Part shown: positions 40,460 through 49,599 of the stretch, piece by piece | Numbering within the stretch: the first letter of the stretch is position 1 | How the letters are laid out: each line of letters begins with the position of its first letter | Assembly: GCA_028820935.1 (NCBI GenBank) | Contig: JAPPHZ010000009.1 | Coordinates: 62,001 to 126,000, forward strand | Length of the DNA: 64,000 nt | Direction: 5' to 3' | From: a bacterium | Lineage (GTDB): Bacteria; Actinomycetota; Acidimicrobiia; Spongiisociales; Spongiisociaceae | Notes under the pieces: model-generated | What the model saw: the letters and a program-made list of their open reading frames with translations, nothing else | Databases searched by the model: none | What the model was told of the DNA's origin: nothing | Translations under genes and position numbers: made by a program

Positions 40460-41308
40460 ATGGCGACGATGTTGATGGGCTACGACACCGAGTATCACGC
40501 TATCGGTGAGAATCTGGCGCGGGGCGGCGGGGAGAGCTTCTACGGCTCCCTGCCCGACGACACCACCGAAGCGGGACTCGACATCATCACGGCCATCCAC
40601 GAAGCCGTAGGTGTCACGGGCACGCTGTTCGTGTGCGGCCGGACGCTGCTCCAATGCCTCCCCGCGCTCAGGAAGGCAGCCGCCAACCCGCTGCTCGACG
40701 TCCAGCAGCACACCTACAGCCACATTCTCTTCAAGGACGACACCTGGAAGGGAGGGCTGTTCCCGCAGTCGCGGCCCGAGGCCCTCCGCCACGAACTGGA
40801 GGCGACATCCGCGCTCATCAAGGAGCATCTGGGCACCGACTGCATCGGGCTACGGACCCCGCACGGTTACTACCTGGGTCTCGCCGACCGGCCCGACCAT
40901 CTGCAGCTGCTGGCGGATAACGGAATCGAGTACGTAACCTCCTGGGGGCGGAACTCGGAGCACGACATGCCCTCACCCTTCGATATCCAGCCGTTCTGGT
41001 ACGAGGAGCAGGGATTCCCCGACATCCTGGAACTGCCCTTCCAGCACTGGGCGGACGCTTTCTGGTTCGAGGGGTACGGCATCGACCGGGGCGCCGAGTT
41101 CCTCGAAGTCCTCAAGCAAGGGGTGGACGAGATCGTCGACACGGACCTGGTCTACGGAGCCTGTTTTCACGAGTGGGCGATGATCCGCTACAACGAGGCG
41201 GGGACGGGCTGGGCGCGCGGCGTGATGGAGTACGCGGTCGAGCAGGGCGTGGAGGTCATGTCCTACACCGACTATTACAACCAGCAGCTGCAACAGCGAG
41301 GGTCGTGA
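40460..41308 (+). CDS. Polysaccharide-deacetylase-family hydrolase
   Basis: A 282-residue NodB-fold protein. The first motif is GYDTEYHAIGE (Asp, in place of the usual DD). The metal-binding histidines are in VQQHTYSHILF (HxxxxH), and LRTPHGYY supplies the conserved Arg/Pro. It has no signal peptide, so it acts in the cytoplasm. Soluble relatives such as PuuE allantoinase or cyclic-imide hydrolases act on cyclic amides rather than polysaccharides. That would fit the amidase, amidohydrolase and molybdenum hydroxylase genes around it. AAGGAGGG before the ATG is a strong ribosome binding site. Confidence 0.82.
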   Translation: MATMLMGYDTEYHAIGENLARGGGESFYGSLPDDTTEAGLDIITAIHEAVGVTGTLFVCGRTLLQCLPALRKAAANPLLDVQQHTYSHILFKDDTWKGGLFPQSRPEALRHELEATSALIKEHLGTDCIGLRTPHGYYLGLADRPDHLQLLADNGIEYVTSWGRNSEHDMPSPFDIQPFWYEEQGFPDILELPFQHWADAFWFEGYGIDRGAEFLEVLKQGVDEIVDTDLVYGACFHEWAMIRYNEAGTGWARGVMEYAVEQGVEVMSYTDYYNQQLQQRGS

Positions 41309-41673
41309 GGGCTCAGGCCTTGACGCGCGGGCGTTTGGCGCTCCTGGTCGCGATCTCGGTGCTGGCGGTATCGTGCTACCTACCGCGTGCCGAGGGTGAC
41401 CGTGACGTCGAGACATTCATACTGGCCAGCGTCCGCCAGTGTTCGTCGGAATCGGTGGGCGGCACGTTGCGCAACGACGCCGACGTGGCGGTGCGGCTGG
41501 AACTGGTGGCGATGTGGCTAGACCTCGCCAGTGAGGTCTACCACGAGGTGGGGTTCACGGTGGACCGGGTCGAAGCCGAAAGCGAAGTGCCATACTCGGT
41601 CGATGCCGGGGCTGATGTGGACCCGCCGCTTATCTGCACCGTGGAGACGTCATCCGTGGAAGTGATCGAATGA
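41305..41673 (+). CDS. Small putative lipoprotein
   Basis: A 122-residue secreted protein. The signal LTRGRLALLVAISVLAVSC ends in a lipobox, after which the mature part is beta-rich and acidic with two further cysteines (QCSS and ICTV). This resembles a small FxLYD-like Ig fold, but family assignment is not certain. The start GTG at 41305 overlaps the deacetylase stop (GTGA); TTG at 41320 is an alternative. A lipoprotein inside a catabolic operon is odd and may belong to the transporter. Confidence 0.6.
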   Translation: MRAQALTRGRLALLVAISVLAVSCYLPRAEGDRDVETFILASVRQCSSESVGGTLRNDADVAVRLELVAMWLDLASEVYHEVGFTVDRVEAESEVPYSVDAGADVDPPLICTVETSSVEVIE

Positions 41674-41722
41674 GGACATCAACATGTGTTCGGGTGGCTG
41701 CCGGACCGCTAGGAGGTCAAGC

Positions 41723-42592
41723 ATGCAGACGGTGACCGACGAGGTTCGCACCAGCGCACTGAGCGCCGACGAGCTTCTTGAGTTCCATCACAAGGGATTC
41801 CTGCGACCAGGCCGGGTGTTCACCACCGAGCAGGTGGAGATGCTGCGGGACGTGGTGGAGAGGGCCCGCGTCCTCCAGAGGGGCAAGGGTGAGGAGTGGG
41901 ACCTGCTCGATCCCGCCATCTGGCCCGAGGACAGCGTGCTCCCTCCCGAGCCGGGCAAGTCGGTGGGCTTCCTGTTCAACCTCTGGACATGGGACGAGAA
42001 CATCCGGATCGTCTCCTTCAACTCGATCCTGGCCGGCTGGGCATCCCAGCTCATGGGATCGCGCCAGGTTCGGATCCTGGAGGACAACGCCCTGTTCAAG
42101 GATCCCGGGAAGGGCGGCAGCCTCAAGTGGCACCAGGACTATCCCTACTGGCCGCTCGCCCAGCCGAACGCCGTCACCGCCTGGCTGGCGCTCGACGACG
42201 TGACCGCCGAGAACGGGGCGATGCAGATGGTCCCGGGAAGCCACGTGATGGGCGAGACGCTGCCGGCCGCCTTCGGGACCGGATCGACCTACCTGCACGA
42301 CCTGCGCCCCCCGACTGTCAGACCGATCGACGACCCTGCCGAGGTCGGCCTGCCGGTGGAGACGATCACGTTGCCGGCCGGTTCGGTGTCCATGCACCAC
42401 TGCCTGACCTGGCACGCCTCGCTACCCAACGTCTCGACCATCCCGCGCCGGGCCATCGTCGTTCGCTTCTTTGCCGACGGCACCCGCTGGTTCGGCAGCA
42501 GACGATACGAGTTCAATTACTCGGACGACGAGGTGGGGATAGAGATCGGTGAGCCGATGGGAGGCAAGTACTTCCCCATCGTCCCGATCTGA
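41723..42592 (+). CDS. Phytanoyl-CoA dioxygenase (PhyH) family oxygenase
   Basis: A 289-residue Fe(II)/2-oxoglutarate-dependent oxygenase of the PhyH group. The facial triad is HQD in LKWHQDYPYWP (His and Asp) with the distal His in MHHCLTWHAS, and a 2-oxoglutarate-binding Arg follows in IPRRAIVVRF. It also has the family motif NGAMQMVPGSH. AGGAGGT lies upstream of the ATG at 41723. The substrate cannot be assigned; family members hydroxylate a wide range of compounds. Confidence 0.86.
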   Translation: MQTVTDEVRTSALSADELLEFHHKGFLRPGRVFTTEQVEMLRDVVERARVLQRGKGEEWDLLDPAIWPEDSVLPPEPGKSVGFLFNLWTWDENIRIVSFNSILAGWASQLMGSRQVRILEDNALFKDPGKGGSLKWHQDYPYWPLAQPNAVTAWLALDDVTAENGAMQMVPGSHVMGETLPAAFGTGSTYLHDLRPPTVRPIDDPAEVGLPVETITLPAGSVSMHHCLTWHASLPNVSTIPRRAIVVRFFADGTRWFGSRRYEFNYSDDEVGIEIGEPMGGKYFPIVPI

Positions 42593-42614
42593 GGCACGCA
42601 GAGGAGATAGGACC

Positions 42615-43976
42615 ATGACGGGTTATCGGTTCAACGGGGGCCGGGTACTGCCATGCGAGGACCAGACGGTCATCGATCGAGGCTGCGTGGTGGTCGAGGC
42701 CGACCGGATCGCTTGGGTGGGTCACGCCGACGCCATCCCGCGGGAGTTCTTGGCAAACGGCTACGAGGAAGTCGACACCACCGGCCTCACGGTGATGCCC
42801 GGGCTGGTTGACGGGCACATGCACATAAGTTTCGGAGAGGCCGAGTCCGAAGAGGAGCTGTCGATCTACACACCGGCCGAATACCGGGCGATCCGCGCCT
42901 CGGTCGATGCGGAGAAGGCGCTGATGGCGGGCGTGACCTCCAGCTGCGATCCGGGAGGACCGTATGCGGTGGCGATCGCGGTGCGGGACGCGATCGAAGC
43001 CGGCCTCATCCAGGGACCGCGGATGGCCTGCGCGGGCAAGCAGATCACCACCCAGCAGGGAATCGGGGACGGTTTCCCCAGCTGGATCGGGGTCCCGGAG
43101 TCCTCGTTCGGTGCACTGGTGCGCAACCGGGACGAACTGCTCCAGGAGATCCGCAACGAGGTGAAGGACGGTGTCAACCTCATCAAGATCGCCGGATCCG
43201 GCGCCTCGTCCGACGAGTACGCCTCCTTCCGGCTGGATGAACTCGAGCTGGCCGTCGAGGAGTCCCACCGCCTGGGCCGTCCGGTCACCATCCACGCCCG
43301 GTCCCGCCAATCGGTCGAGTACGCGGCGCTGGCGGGCGTGGACTGGATCATGCACGCCTCCTACATGGACGAGCCGACCCTCGAGATGGTCCTGGAGAAG
43401 GACATCCCCCTGCTCCCTGCCATGACGCTGCTGGTCAACACCCTGGAGGCCAACCGGGCCAACCTCTCCCCGCCCGTGCGGGACCGTTTCAAGCGCGAGC
43501 TGGACGCCGCGGTCGCAATCCTCAGCAAGGCGCACGAGTCCGGTGCCACCATGATCGGGGGTTCGGAGTCAGGATTCGCCATGACCCCCTACGGCCAGTG
43601 GCATGCCAGGGAGATGGAGCTGTTCGTCGACCTCCTCGGCATGTCCCACTTCGAGGCCCTGCTGTCGATGACCCGTAATAGCGCCGTAACGCTGCCGCAG
43701 CACGCCAGCAAGATCGGAACGTTGACGCCGGGCAAGTACGCCGACCTGCTGGTAGTGGAGGGCAACCCGGACGAGGACGTCACGATCCTCCAGGAGCGGG
43801 CGAGCATCCGCACCATCGTCAAGGCCGGGAGCCCGGTCTCGCCATGGCGGCCTGCCTCACTGCCGAGGTTGAAGCATTCCTTCGAGAAGACCCACGTCTT
43901 TACCCCGGAGGTGTACCGGTTTGATGAACGGGCCGGATCGTCCGACTCTTATGCGGCACTGATCGCGACGCTGTGA
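42615..43976 (+). CDS. Metal-dependent amidohydrolase
   Basis: A 453-residue amidohydrolase of the imidazolonepropionase/prolidase-like branch. Metal motifs are VMPGLVDGHMHISF (HxH), the Lys in NLIKIAGSG, VTIHARSR (His), IMHASYM (His) and GGSESGFAMTP where the catalytic Asp is usually found. The Asp is not obvious in that last motif and may be replaced. The C-terminal TPGKYADLLVVEGNP is the usual composite beta-domain. GAGGAGATAGG precedes the ATG at 42615. Relatives hydrolyse amides, hydantoins or dipeptides. Confidence 0.86.
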   Translation: MTGYRFNGGRVLPCEDQTVIDRGCVVVEADRIAWVGHADAIPREFLANGYEEVDTTGLTVMPGLVDGHMHISFGEAESEEELSIYTPAEYRAIRASVDAEKALMAGVTSSCDPGGPYAVAIAVRDAIEAGLIQGPRMACAGKQITTQQGIGDGFPSWIGVPESSFGALVRNRDELLQEIRNEVKDGVNLIKIAGSGASSDEYASFRLDELELAVEESHRLGRPVTIHARSRQSVEYAALAGVDWIMHASYMDEPTLEMVLEKDIPLLPAMTLLVNTLEANRANLSPPVRDRFKRELDAAVAILSKAHESGATMIGGSESGFAMTPYGQWHAREMELFVDLLGMSHFEALLSMTRNSAVTLPQHASKIGTLTPGKYADLLVVEGNPDEDVTILQERASIRTIVKAGSPVSPWRPASLPRLKHSFEKTHVFTPEVYRFDERAGSSDSYAALIATL

Positions 43977-43992
43977 GGGAAAGGACCGTTTT

Positions 43993-44337
43993 GTGAGCGA
44001 AGGCTTCCCAGACTTCATCAAGGCACTGCCCGTGCCGGACAGCCCGGTCGACATGCGGGCTCACATCGTTCCGAACGAGTACTGCATGCCGATGTTCTAC
44101 GAGATCGACCACGATGTCGAGGTGCCCGAACACGTCCACGGCGCGCAGTGGGGGGTGGTTCTCGAGGGGGAGATGGAGATGACGATAGGAGGCGAGACCC
44201 GCACCTACCGCCGCGGTGACACCTACACGGTCCCCGCCGGTGTAACCCATATCACCCGCATCCGGGGGGGTTACCGCGGGATCGACGTGTTCGCAGACGC
44301 CGACCGTTACCTGCCCAAGAAGGAGACGACACCATGA
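43993..44337 (+). CDS. Cupin-domain protein, copy 2
   Basis: A 114-residue cupin. Motif 1 is VPEHVHGAQWGVVLEGEMEM (two His and a Glu), and motif 2 is RRGDTYTVPAGVTHITR. The start is GTG at 43993 with GGGAAAGGA upstream. Its stop overlaps the reductase start (ATGA). Enzymatic role unknown; small cupins next to oxygenases or hydrolases often catalyse isomerisations or sense a ligand. Confidence 0.8.
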   Translation: MSEGFPDFIKALPVPDSPVDMRAHIVPNEYCMPMFYEIDHDVEVPEHVHGAQWGVVLEGEMEMTIGGETRTYRRGDTYTVPAGVTHITRIRGGYRGIDVFADADRYLPKKETTP

Positions 44338-45275
44338 AGGCCGCCCTAATCACCGCACCCGGCGCTACTCCTGTCGTGGAGGAGCGCGACCTGCCGGCGC
44401 CGGCGGAGGGCGAAGTCGCTGTAGAGCTCGAGGCGGCTTCTCTCAACCCGGTCGATCTGGCCATCGCATCCGGCGGGTTCTATGCCGGACACCCGCCCAT
44501 GCCCTACGTAACAGCCGTCGAGGCAGTGGGCCGCCTGGAGGACGGCAGGCGCGTGTTCGTCATGGGCGGTGGCCTCGGCGTGGTGCGGGACGGGACCGCC
44601 GCCGAGCGTTTCAATGCTCCGGAGATCGCCCTGGTCGATATCCGTGACGACGCGGATGCCGCCACCGCCGCGGCGCTCGGAACCGCCGCGCTCGCCGGCT
44701 GGCTTCCCATCACCTGGGCGGCGAAGCTGCAGCCGGGAGAGACCGCCATCGTCCTGGGGGCGACGGGTGCGGCGGGAAGCATCGCGGTCCAGGCGGCACG
44801 CATTGCCGGAGCGGCGAAGGTGGTGGCCGTGGGACGGAATCCCGAGCGGCTTGCGGCCCTGGTGGGGATGGCCGACGCGGTGGTATCCACCGAGGGTGAC
44901 GATCTGGCCGGCCGATTGCAGGCCGCTGCCGAAGGCGGGGCCCAGGTGGTGTTCGATGCCCTATGGGGCGGTCCCCTCGAGGCGGCGCTCACCGCCACCG
45001 CGCTCGGGGCCCGGGTGATCCACGTCGGGCAGGCGGCGAGCGGCGTCGCCACGCTCGCGTCCGGGCTGGTCCGCGGTAAGCAGCTCACGATCAGGGGATA
45101 CAGCAATTTCGGAGTACCGCGCGACGTGGTGGTCGCCACGTACCTGGAGATGGTGGACCTGGCGACCGCCGGCGATCTGATCCTCCCGGTTGCCACGACG
45201 CCGCTCTCCGGCGTGGCCTCCGCCTGGGGCGGGGTAGCTTCGGGCAACGGCAAGCAAGTGCTGATCCCCGGGTAG
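44334..45275 (+). CDS. MDR-family NAD(P)H-dependent oxidoreductase (quinone-reductase-like)
   Basis: A 313-residue medium-chain dehydrogenase/reductase with the GroES-like start (LPAPAEGEVAVELEAASLNPVDLAIASGG) and the Rossmann motif VLGATGAAGSIAVQAARIAGAAKVVAVGR. It lacks zinc-binding cysteines, so it belongs with quinone or enoyl reductases rather than zinc alcohol dehydrogenases. It is cotranscribed with the cupin (4-bp overlap) and the lipoyl domain (14-bp gap). The substrate is unknown. Confidence 0.85.
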   Translation: MKAALITAPGATPVVEERDLPAPAEGEVAVELEAASLNPVDLAIASGGFYAGHPPMPYVTAVEAVGRLEDGRRVFVMGGGLGVVRDGTAAERFNAPEIALVDIRDDADAATAAALGTAALAGWLPITWAAKLQPGETAIVLGATGAAGSIAVQAARIAGAAKVVAVGRNPERLAALVGMADAVVSTEGDDLAGRLQAAAEGGAQVVFDALWGGPLEAALTATALGARVIHVGQAASGVATLASGLVRGKQLTIRGYSNFGVPRDVVVATYLEMVDLATAGDLILPVATTPLSGVASAWGGVASGNGKQVLIPG

Positions 45276-45289
45276 GGCAAAGAACATCC

Positions 45290-45568
45290 ATGGCCCACGA
45301 GGTCTTCATACCCAAGACCGGCATCTACATGGACGACTGCCACCTGATCGACTGGCTCGTGGAAGAGGGGGCATCGGTCCGCGCCGGTGAGGCACTGTTC
45401 CTCATGGAGACCAACAAGGTGGAGATGGAGATCGAGGCGGGCGCCGACGGGATCGTGCATCATGGGGCGCCGGTCGGTGAGGACTACCCGATCGGGAGAG
45501 TGATCGGCTGGATCGCCGAGAGCGAGGCCGAGTACCGGAGCCTGGTCGAGGGAGGAGCAACCGCATGA
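45290..45568 (+). CDS. Stand-alone lipoyl/biotinyl-domain protein
   Basis: A 92-residue protein consisting only of a lipoyl-attachment domain. The modifiable lysine is K43 in METNKVEMEIEA, where TNK replaces the common TDK; HEVFIPKTGIYMDD and GEDYPIGRVIGWI are the flanking strands. It has no E2 catalytic or peripheral-subunit-binding domain. It overlaps the E1 alpha start by 4 bp, so it is made together with E1 alpha and beta. It should be the acyl-carrying partner of this E1, with the transferase supplied from elsewhere or dispensed with. Confidence 0.85.
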   Translation: MAHEVFIPKTGIYMDDCHLIDWLVEEGASVRAGEALFLMETNKVEMEIEAGADGIVHHGAPVGEDYPIGRVIGWIAESEAEYRSLVEGGATA

Positions 45569-46533
45569 CCATCGCGGACCGGACGCTGCTCGAGATGTTC
45601 GAGACGATGATGAAGATCCGGCTGTTCGAGGAGAGGGTCACGCTCGAGTACCAGCGGGGAGACATGCCCGGCTTCGTCCACACCTACATCGGCGCGGAGG
45701 CCGTGGCAACCGCGGTGTGCGCCAACCTGTCGGACCATGACCTCATCGCCAGCACCCACCGCGGCCATGGGCACTGTCTGGCCAAGGGATGCTCGATCGC
45801 GGGGATGCTCGCCGAGCTGTACGGGCGCGAGACCGGCCTCTGCAAGGGCCGGGGCGGATCGATGCACATCGCAGACTTCGAGATAGGGATGCTGGGCGCC
45901 AACGCCATCGTCGGCGGGAGCATCGGCCTCGCCACCGGCGGAGCCTTCGCCCAGCAGGTCAAGGGCACGTCGAACGTCTCGGTCAGCTTCTTCGGGGACG
46001 GCGGGGCCGGGCAGGGCATCCTCTACGAGTCGATGAACCTGGCTTCCATCTGGAAGCTGCCGGTCATATACGTGTGCGAGAACAACGGCTGGGCGGAGTC
46101 CACCCCGGCGTCCTACTCCCAGAGCGTCGAGGATCTGAGCCGACGGGCCGACGGGTTCGGCATTCCGGGACATGTGGTGGACGGCGCCGACGCCTGCGCG
46201 GTCCACGACGTAGCCGCAGAAGCGATCGGGCGGGCCCGGCGCGGCGCGGGTCCTTCGTTCATCGAGGCGAAGATCCCCCGCATCTCGGCTCACTACGTGG
46301 GCGACACCCAGAAGTACCGAGACGAAGACGATCTCGAGGCCGCCAGGCGGAGGGATCCGCTCAAGCGGTTCCGGTCGGAACTGGAGGCGGCCGGGATACT
46401 CACGGAGGCAGCCGTGGATGGCATCCGCGCGGCCATCGTGGATGAGCTGGACCGGGGCGTGGCGGCCGCCAAGGCCGATCCGTGGCCGACCGCCGCCGGC
46501 GTCACCGACTACGTCTACAGCGGAGCGTACTAA
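45565..46533 (+). CDS. ThDP-dependent E1 component, alpha subunit (2-oxoacid/acetoin dehydrogenase type)
   Basis: A 322-residue E1 alpha. The ThDP/Mg motif runs GDGGAGQGILYESMNLASIWKLPVIYVCENNGW (GDG to NN). Also present are PGFVHTYIGAEAVATAV, HRGHGHCLAKG and KGRGGSMHI. Length and motifs fit the AcoA or PdhA class. Substrates could be acetoin, pyruvate or a branched 2-oxoacid. The gene overlaps both neighbours (lipoyl domain by 4 bp, E1 beta by 1 bp). Confidence 0.92.
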   Translation: MTIADRTLLEMFETMMKIRLFEERVTLEYQRGDMPGFVHTYIGAEAVATAVCANLSDHDLIASTHRGHGHCLAKGCSIAGMLAELYGRETGLCKGRGGSMHIADFEIGMLGANAIVGGSIGLATGGAFAQQVKGTSNVSVSFFGDGGAGQGILYESMNLASIWKLPVIYVCENNGWAESTPASYSQSVEDLSRRADGFGIPGHVVDGADACAVHDVAAEAIGRARRGAGPSFIEAKIPRISAHYVGDTQKYRDEDDLEAARRRDPLKRFRSELEAAGILTEAAVDGIRAAIVDELDRGVAAAKADPWPTAAGVTDYVYSGAY

Positions 46534-47549
46534 TGCCTAGAAGGCCGATCACCATGCTCCAGGCCGTGGGCGAGGCCATGTTCCAGGCGATGGCAGCCGA
46601 CGATACGGTGGTGGTGTACGGCGAGGACGTGGTGGGTGGAGCAGGTCTCGGCGAGCCGTACGAAGGGGCGATGGGGGGCACCTTCGGTGCCACCAGGGGC
46701 CTGTTCCACGAGTTCGGTCCTACCCGGGTCCGGGACACCCCCATCTCCGAGGCGGGCATCGTCGGGATCGCGGTCGGCGCCGCAGCAGCCGGGATCCGGC
46801 CGGTGGTCGATATGATGTGGTCCAGCTTCACGCCGCTGGCCTTCGACCAGATCCACAACCAGGCGGCCAAGATGCGCTACATGTTCGGCGGCCAGGCAAA
46901 CGTGCCCCTCGTGCTGCGGATGGCCATAGGCGCCGGGCTGGGAGCGGCCGGGCAGCACTCCGACACGCTTTACTCCGTCTACACGCACCTGCCGGGGATC
47001 AAGGTCGTGATCCCTACCACCCCCTACGACGCCAAGGGACTGCTGCTGGAGTCCATCGCGGACGACAATCCGGTCCTGTTCTTCGAGCACATGCGCCTCT
47101 ACAACACCCGCCAGGAGGTGCCGGAGGACCCGTACACCGTCCCCCTCGGCTCGGCCTCGGTCACCCGCCCGGGAACGGACGTGACCATCGTCGGGATCTC
47201 GTACATGGCCAAGCTGGCGTTGGAGGTAGCCGACGCCCTGGCTTCGGACGGCATCGAGGCGGAGGTGATCGACCCCAGATCCCTGTCGCCGCTCGACTCG
47301 GAGACAATCCTGGAGTCGGTCCGCAAGACCGGACGGCTGGTCGTGGTGGACGAGAGCCCGCCCAGGTGCAGCATCGCGGCCGACATCGCCGCCATGGTCT
47401 CGGAACACGCCTTCGACGCGCTCGCCGCCCCGGTGAGGCGGGTCACGTCCCCCCACTCCCCCGTACCGCTGAGCCCACCCCTGGAGAACGCCTACATCCC
47501 CGATGCCGCCCGCATCAAAGCAGCTGTCGGGAAAGTTCTGAGTTCGTAA
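46533..47549 (+). CDS. ThDP-dependent E1 component, beta subunit
   Basis: A 338-residue E1 beta of the transketolase-like pyrimidine-binding class. Its blocks include VVVYGEDVVGGAGLGEPYEGAMGG, VRDTPISEAGIVGIAVGAAAAGIRPVVDMMW, RMAIGAGLGAAGQHSDTLYS, the C-terminal domain signature EVIDPRSLSPLD and VVDESPPRCSIAADIAAMV. The ATG at 46533 overlaps the last base of the E1 alpha stop. No E2 or E3 genes follow in the window. Confidence 0.92.
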   Translation: MPRRPITMLQAVGEAMFQAMAADDTVVVYGEDVVGGAGLGEPYEGAMGGTFGATRGLFHEFGPTRVRDTPISEAGIVGIAVGAAAAGIRPVVDMMWSSFTPLAFDQIHNQAAKMRYMFGGQANVPLVLRMAIGAGLGAAGQHSDTLYSVYTHLPGIKVVIPTTPYDAKGLLLESIADDNPVLFFEHMRLYNTRQEVPEDPYTVPLGSASVTRPGTDVTIVGISYMAKLALEVADALASDGIEAEVIDPRSLSPLDSETILESVRKTGRLVVVDESPPRCSIAADIAAMVSEHAFDALAAPVRRVTSPHSPVPLSPPLENAYIPDAARIKAAVGKVLSS

Positions 47550-47581
47550 CGGTTCAACCCTATCCCCATCCCGGCTGGTCC

Positions 47582-47600
47582 TTGGTCGTCTCGTGACCAA
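47582..47600 (+). terminator. Hairpin after the E1 operon
   Basis: TTGGTC (47582-47587) and GACCAA (47595-47600) pair perfectly around 7 nt, 33 bp after the E1 beta stop. It is a short stem with no T-tract, so a weak terminator at best. The remaining gap to 47747 shows no gene. Confidence 0.3.
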
Positions 47601-47746
47601 CGAGGCTCTGCCCGACGCGTGGGAGCCGGTTCGTCTAGCCTCAGTCAGCAAAGTTCAGCCGAATTGGACCGCACGCTCCTGCCTCCGCGCAGACGTGTCG
47701 GCGGTGCGCGAGCTGGACCAAGCTCCATGAGGCGAGGGAGGCTCCC

Positions 47747-49387
47747 ATGAGACTACGACCCCTTTACCGCATGATTGCTTGCCTACTGGCGATCGGGCTG
47801 GTGGCGGCGGCGTGCGGAACCGACGAAGAAGAGGCCCCGGCGACGACTCAAGCGGCCACCCAAGCGACCACCCAGGCCACGCAAGCGCCCACAACGACCG
47901 AAGCGGCCATGGAAGGTCCCCAGCGGGGCGGCACGCTCGTGTTCGCCCGCCAGTTGGAGACCAACACGCTCAACCCCTTCGAGCTGTCAGACAACGGTCA
48001 GATCTACGCCCACGAGTTGATCTTCGACACCCTGGTGTACGCGGATCCCAAGGGAGGCACCTCGATCATCCCGGCCCTCGCCGAATCGTGGACGGTCAGC
48101 GATGACGGCCTCGACTGGAGCTTCACCCTCCGGGAGAACGCCATGTTCAGCAACGGCGACCCGGTCACGTCCGAGGACGTGCAGTACTCGCTCGACAGGT
48201 TCGCCAATCCCGAGATCAACACGATCCTTCCGTTCCTCGCCCTCGGGTACACGGGCACCGAGATCATCGACGACCGCAACTTCATCATCCATCTCGACCA
48301 GCCGATCGCGGCGTTCTTGGAGAACATCAGCATCTTCCCGGCGTACATCGTGCCGAAGGCCGTGCTCGAGGCCCAGGGCGATGCCTTCTGGGAGGACCCC
48401 GTCGGAAGCGGCCCGTTCAAGCTCAAGGAGTGGATCCGGGGTACGAGCATCAGCTTCGAGCCGAATCCCTACTACTGGGAGGAGGGCAAGCCCTACCTCG
48501 ACGAGCTGCGCTACGACTTCATAGTGGACGACAACACGAGGGCGTTGAAGCTCGACTCGGGCGAAGCTCACGTGATGGAGAGCGTCCCGTTCACCCAGAT
48601 CGACGCGGTCGGAGATATGGACGGGGTAACTGTGCTGGTACGGGAAGTCACCCGCCAGGAGCCCGTCTGGATCAACAACAGCGCCCCACCGCTCGACGAG
48701 CTCGCCGTCCGCCAGGCGCTGAGCTACGCCACCGATAGGGAAGCGATAAACGCCGCAGTGTTCGGAGGGGTCGGCACGATCCCCAACCACCTGATACCGC
48801 CGCTCAAGTACAACGCGCCGACCAGCGAAGTGGCCCCGTTCGAGTTCGATCTGGACAAGGCCAAGGAATTGATCGCATCGTCCTCGGTTCCCGACGGGTT
48901 CAGCATCACCTTCCAGTTCCCGGCCGGCTCGGGGCAGCACAAGTCCCTGGCCACGGTCCTGCAGGCCCAGTGGGCCGAGATCGGCGTGGACCTGCAGTTG
49001 GTGGAGTTGGATGAGAGCACCCTGGCCGACAACCTGTTCAGCTACGGTTACGAGATCACCATGCCCTTCCTGAAGTGGACCTCGGACGTGCTGGTTCCCG
49101 ACGAGTTCGCCCTGCTGATGACCGATCCCACCGAGGGTGGGCTGGACGGCTTCTTCAGCGCATGGGGCAATGAGGCGTTATGGGCCATGGTGGAGGAGGC
49201 GGTTGCGGCCACCGAGGAGCGACGGCAGGAGCTCTGGCCCCAGATACAGGCTGCGTGGGTCGCCGACATGCCGTGGCTGAACATCCTGTGGCTGCCCCTG
49301 GCGACGGGCGTGCGGGACGGCGTGCACGACGTCGACCAGGACGCTCTCGGCGTGTACCACTTCGAGAACACATGGATCGAGCAGTAG
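47747..49387 (+). CDS. Dipeptide/oligopeptide-type ABC substrate-binding lipoprotein (family 5)
   Basis: A 546-residue SBP_bac_5 protein. The signal MIACLLAIGLVAAAC ends in a lipobox. A Thr/Ala/Gln linker (TTQAATQATTQATQAPTTTEA) follows, then the binding domain with GGTLVFARQLETNTLNPFE, PALAESWTVSDDGLDWSFTLREN and FSNGDPVTSEDVQYSLDRF. It is first of a five-gene importer, with a palindromic repeat element (49417-49579) between it and the permease. GGGAGG upstream of the ATG is a good site. Ligand could be a peptide, glycoside, opine or other small molecule. Confidence 0.92.
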   Translation: MRLRPLYRMIACLLAIGLVAAACGTDEEEAPATTQAATQATTQATQAPTTTEAAMEGPQRGGTLVFARQLETNTLNPFELSDNGQIYAHELIFDTLVYADPKGGTSIIPALAESWTVSDDGLDWSFTLRENAMFSNGDPVTSEDVQYSLDRFANPEINTILPFLALGYTGTEIIDDRNFIIHLDQPIAAFLENISIFPAYIVPKAVLEAQGDAFWEDPVGSGPFKLKEWIRGTSISFEPNPYYWEEGKPYLDELRYDFIVDDNTRALKLDSGEAHVMESVPFTQIDAVGDMDGVTVLVREVTRQEPVWINNSAPPLDELAVRQALSYATDREAINAAVFGGVGTIPNHLIPPLKYNAPTSEVAPFEFDLDKAKELIASSSVPDGFSITFQFPAGSGQHKSLATVLQAQWAEIGVDLQLVELDESTLADNLFSYGYEITMPFLKWTSDVLVPDEFALLMTDPTEGGLDGFFSAWGNEALWAMVEEAVAATEERRQELWPQIQAAWVADMPWLNILWLPLATGVRDGVHDVDQDALGVYHFENTWIEQ

Positions 49388-49416
49388 GGAACGGCCTGCG
49401 AACTCGGCAGTACAAA

Positions 49417-49579
49417 GTGGTCTGTCTGCAAAACGGCTTGCCGCGCCCTGCTTGCCATCGACGCCCCTCGCGGCGTTCCGCCTCCTCGACGTACCGCTGC
49501 GGGTACGCCTTCGTCGGCGCGCCTTGCGAGGAACGCCGCTGCCGGCGCATGCCACGGCGCAGTTCCGCAGACAGACCAC
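49417..49579. repeat. Dispersed palindromic repeat with terminal inverted repeats, copy 2
   Basis: GTGGTCTGTCTGC (49417-49429) and its exact complement (49567-49579) bound this 163-bp element between the importer's binding-protein and permease genes. Inside are a perfect 10-bp pair GCGGCGTTCC (49470-49479)/GGAACGCCGC (49530-49539) and a central hairpin CGTACC (49490-49495)/GGTACG (49502-49507). The central region (GACGCCCCTCG, then CCGCCTCCTC) is shared with copy 1 in the same orientation. It shows no coding potential. Confidence 0.8.
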
Positions 49580-49599
49580 CGGGCGGCTGACCCGGCAAC

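Noticed and set aside
49155-49598. ORFs across the palindromic repeat at 49.4 kb
   Set aside because: The similar peptide at 20.7 kb is explained by the shared DNA repeat; frames are not conserved and no ribosome binding site is present.
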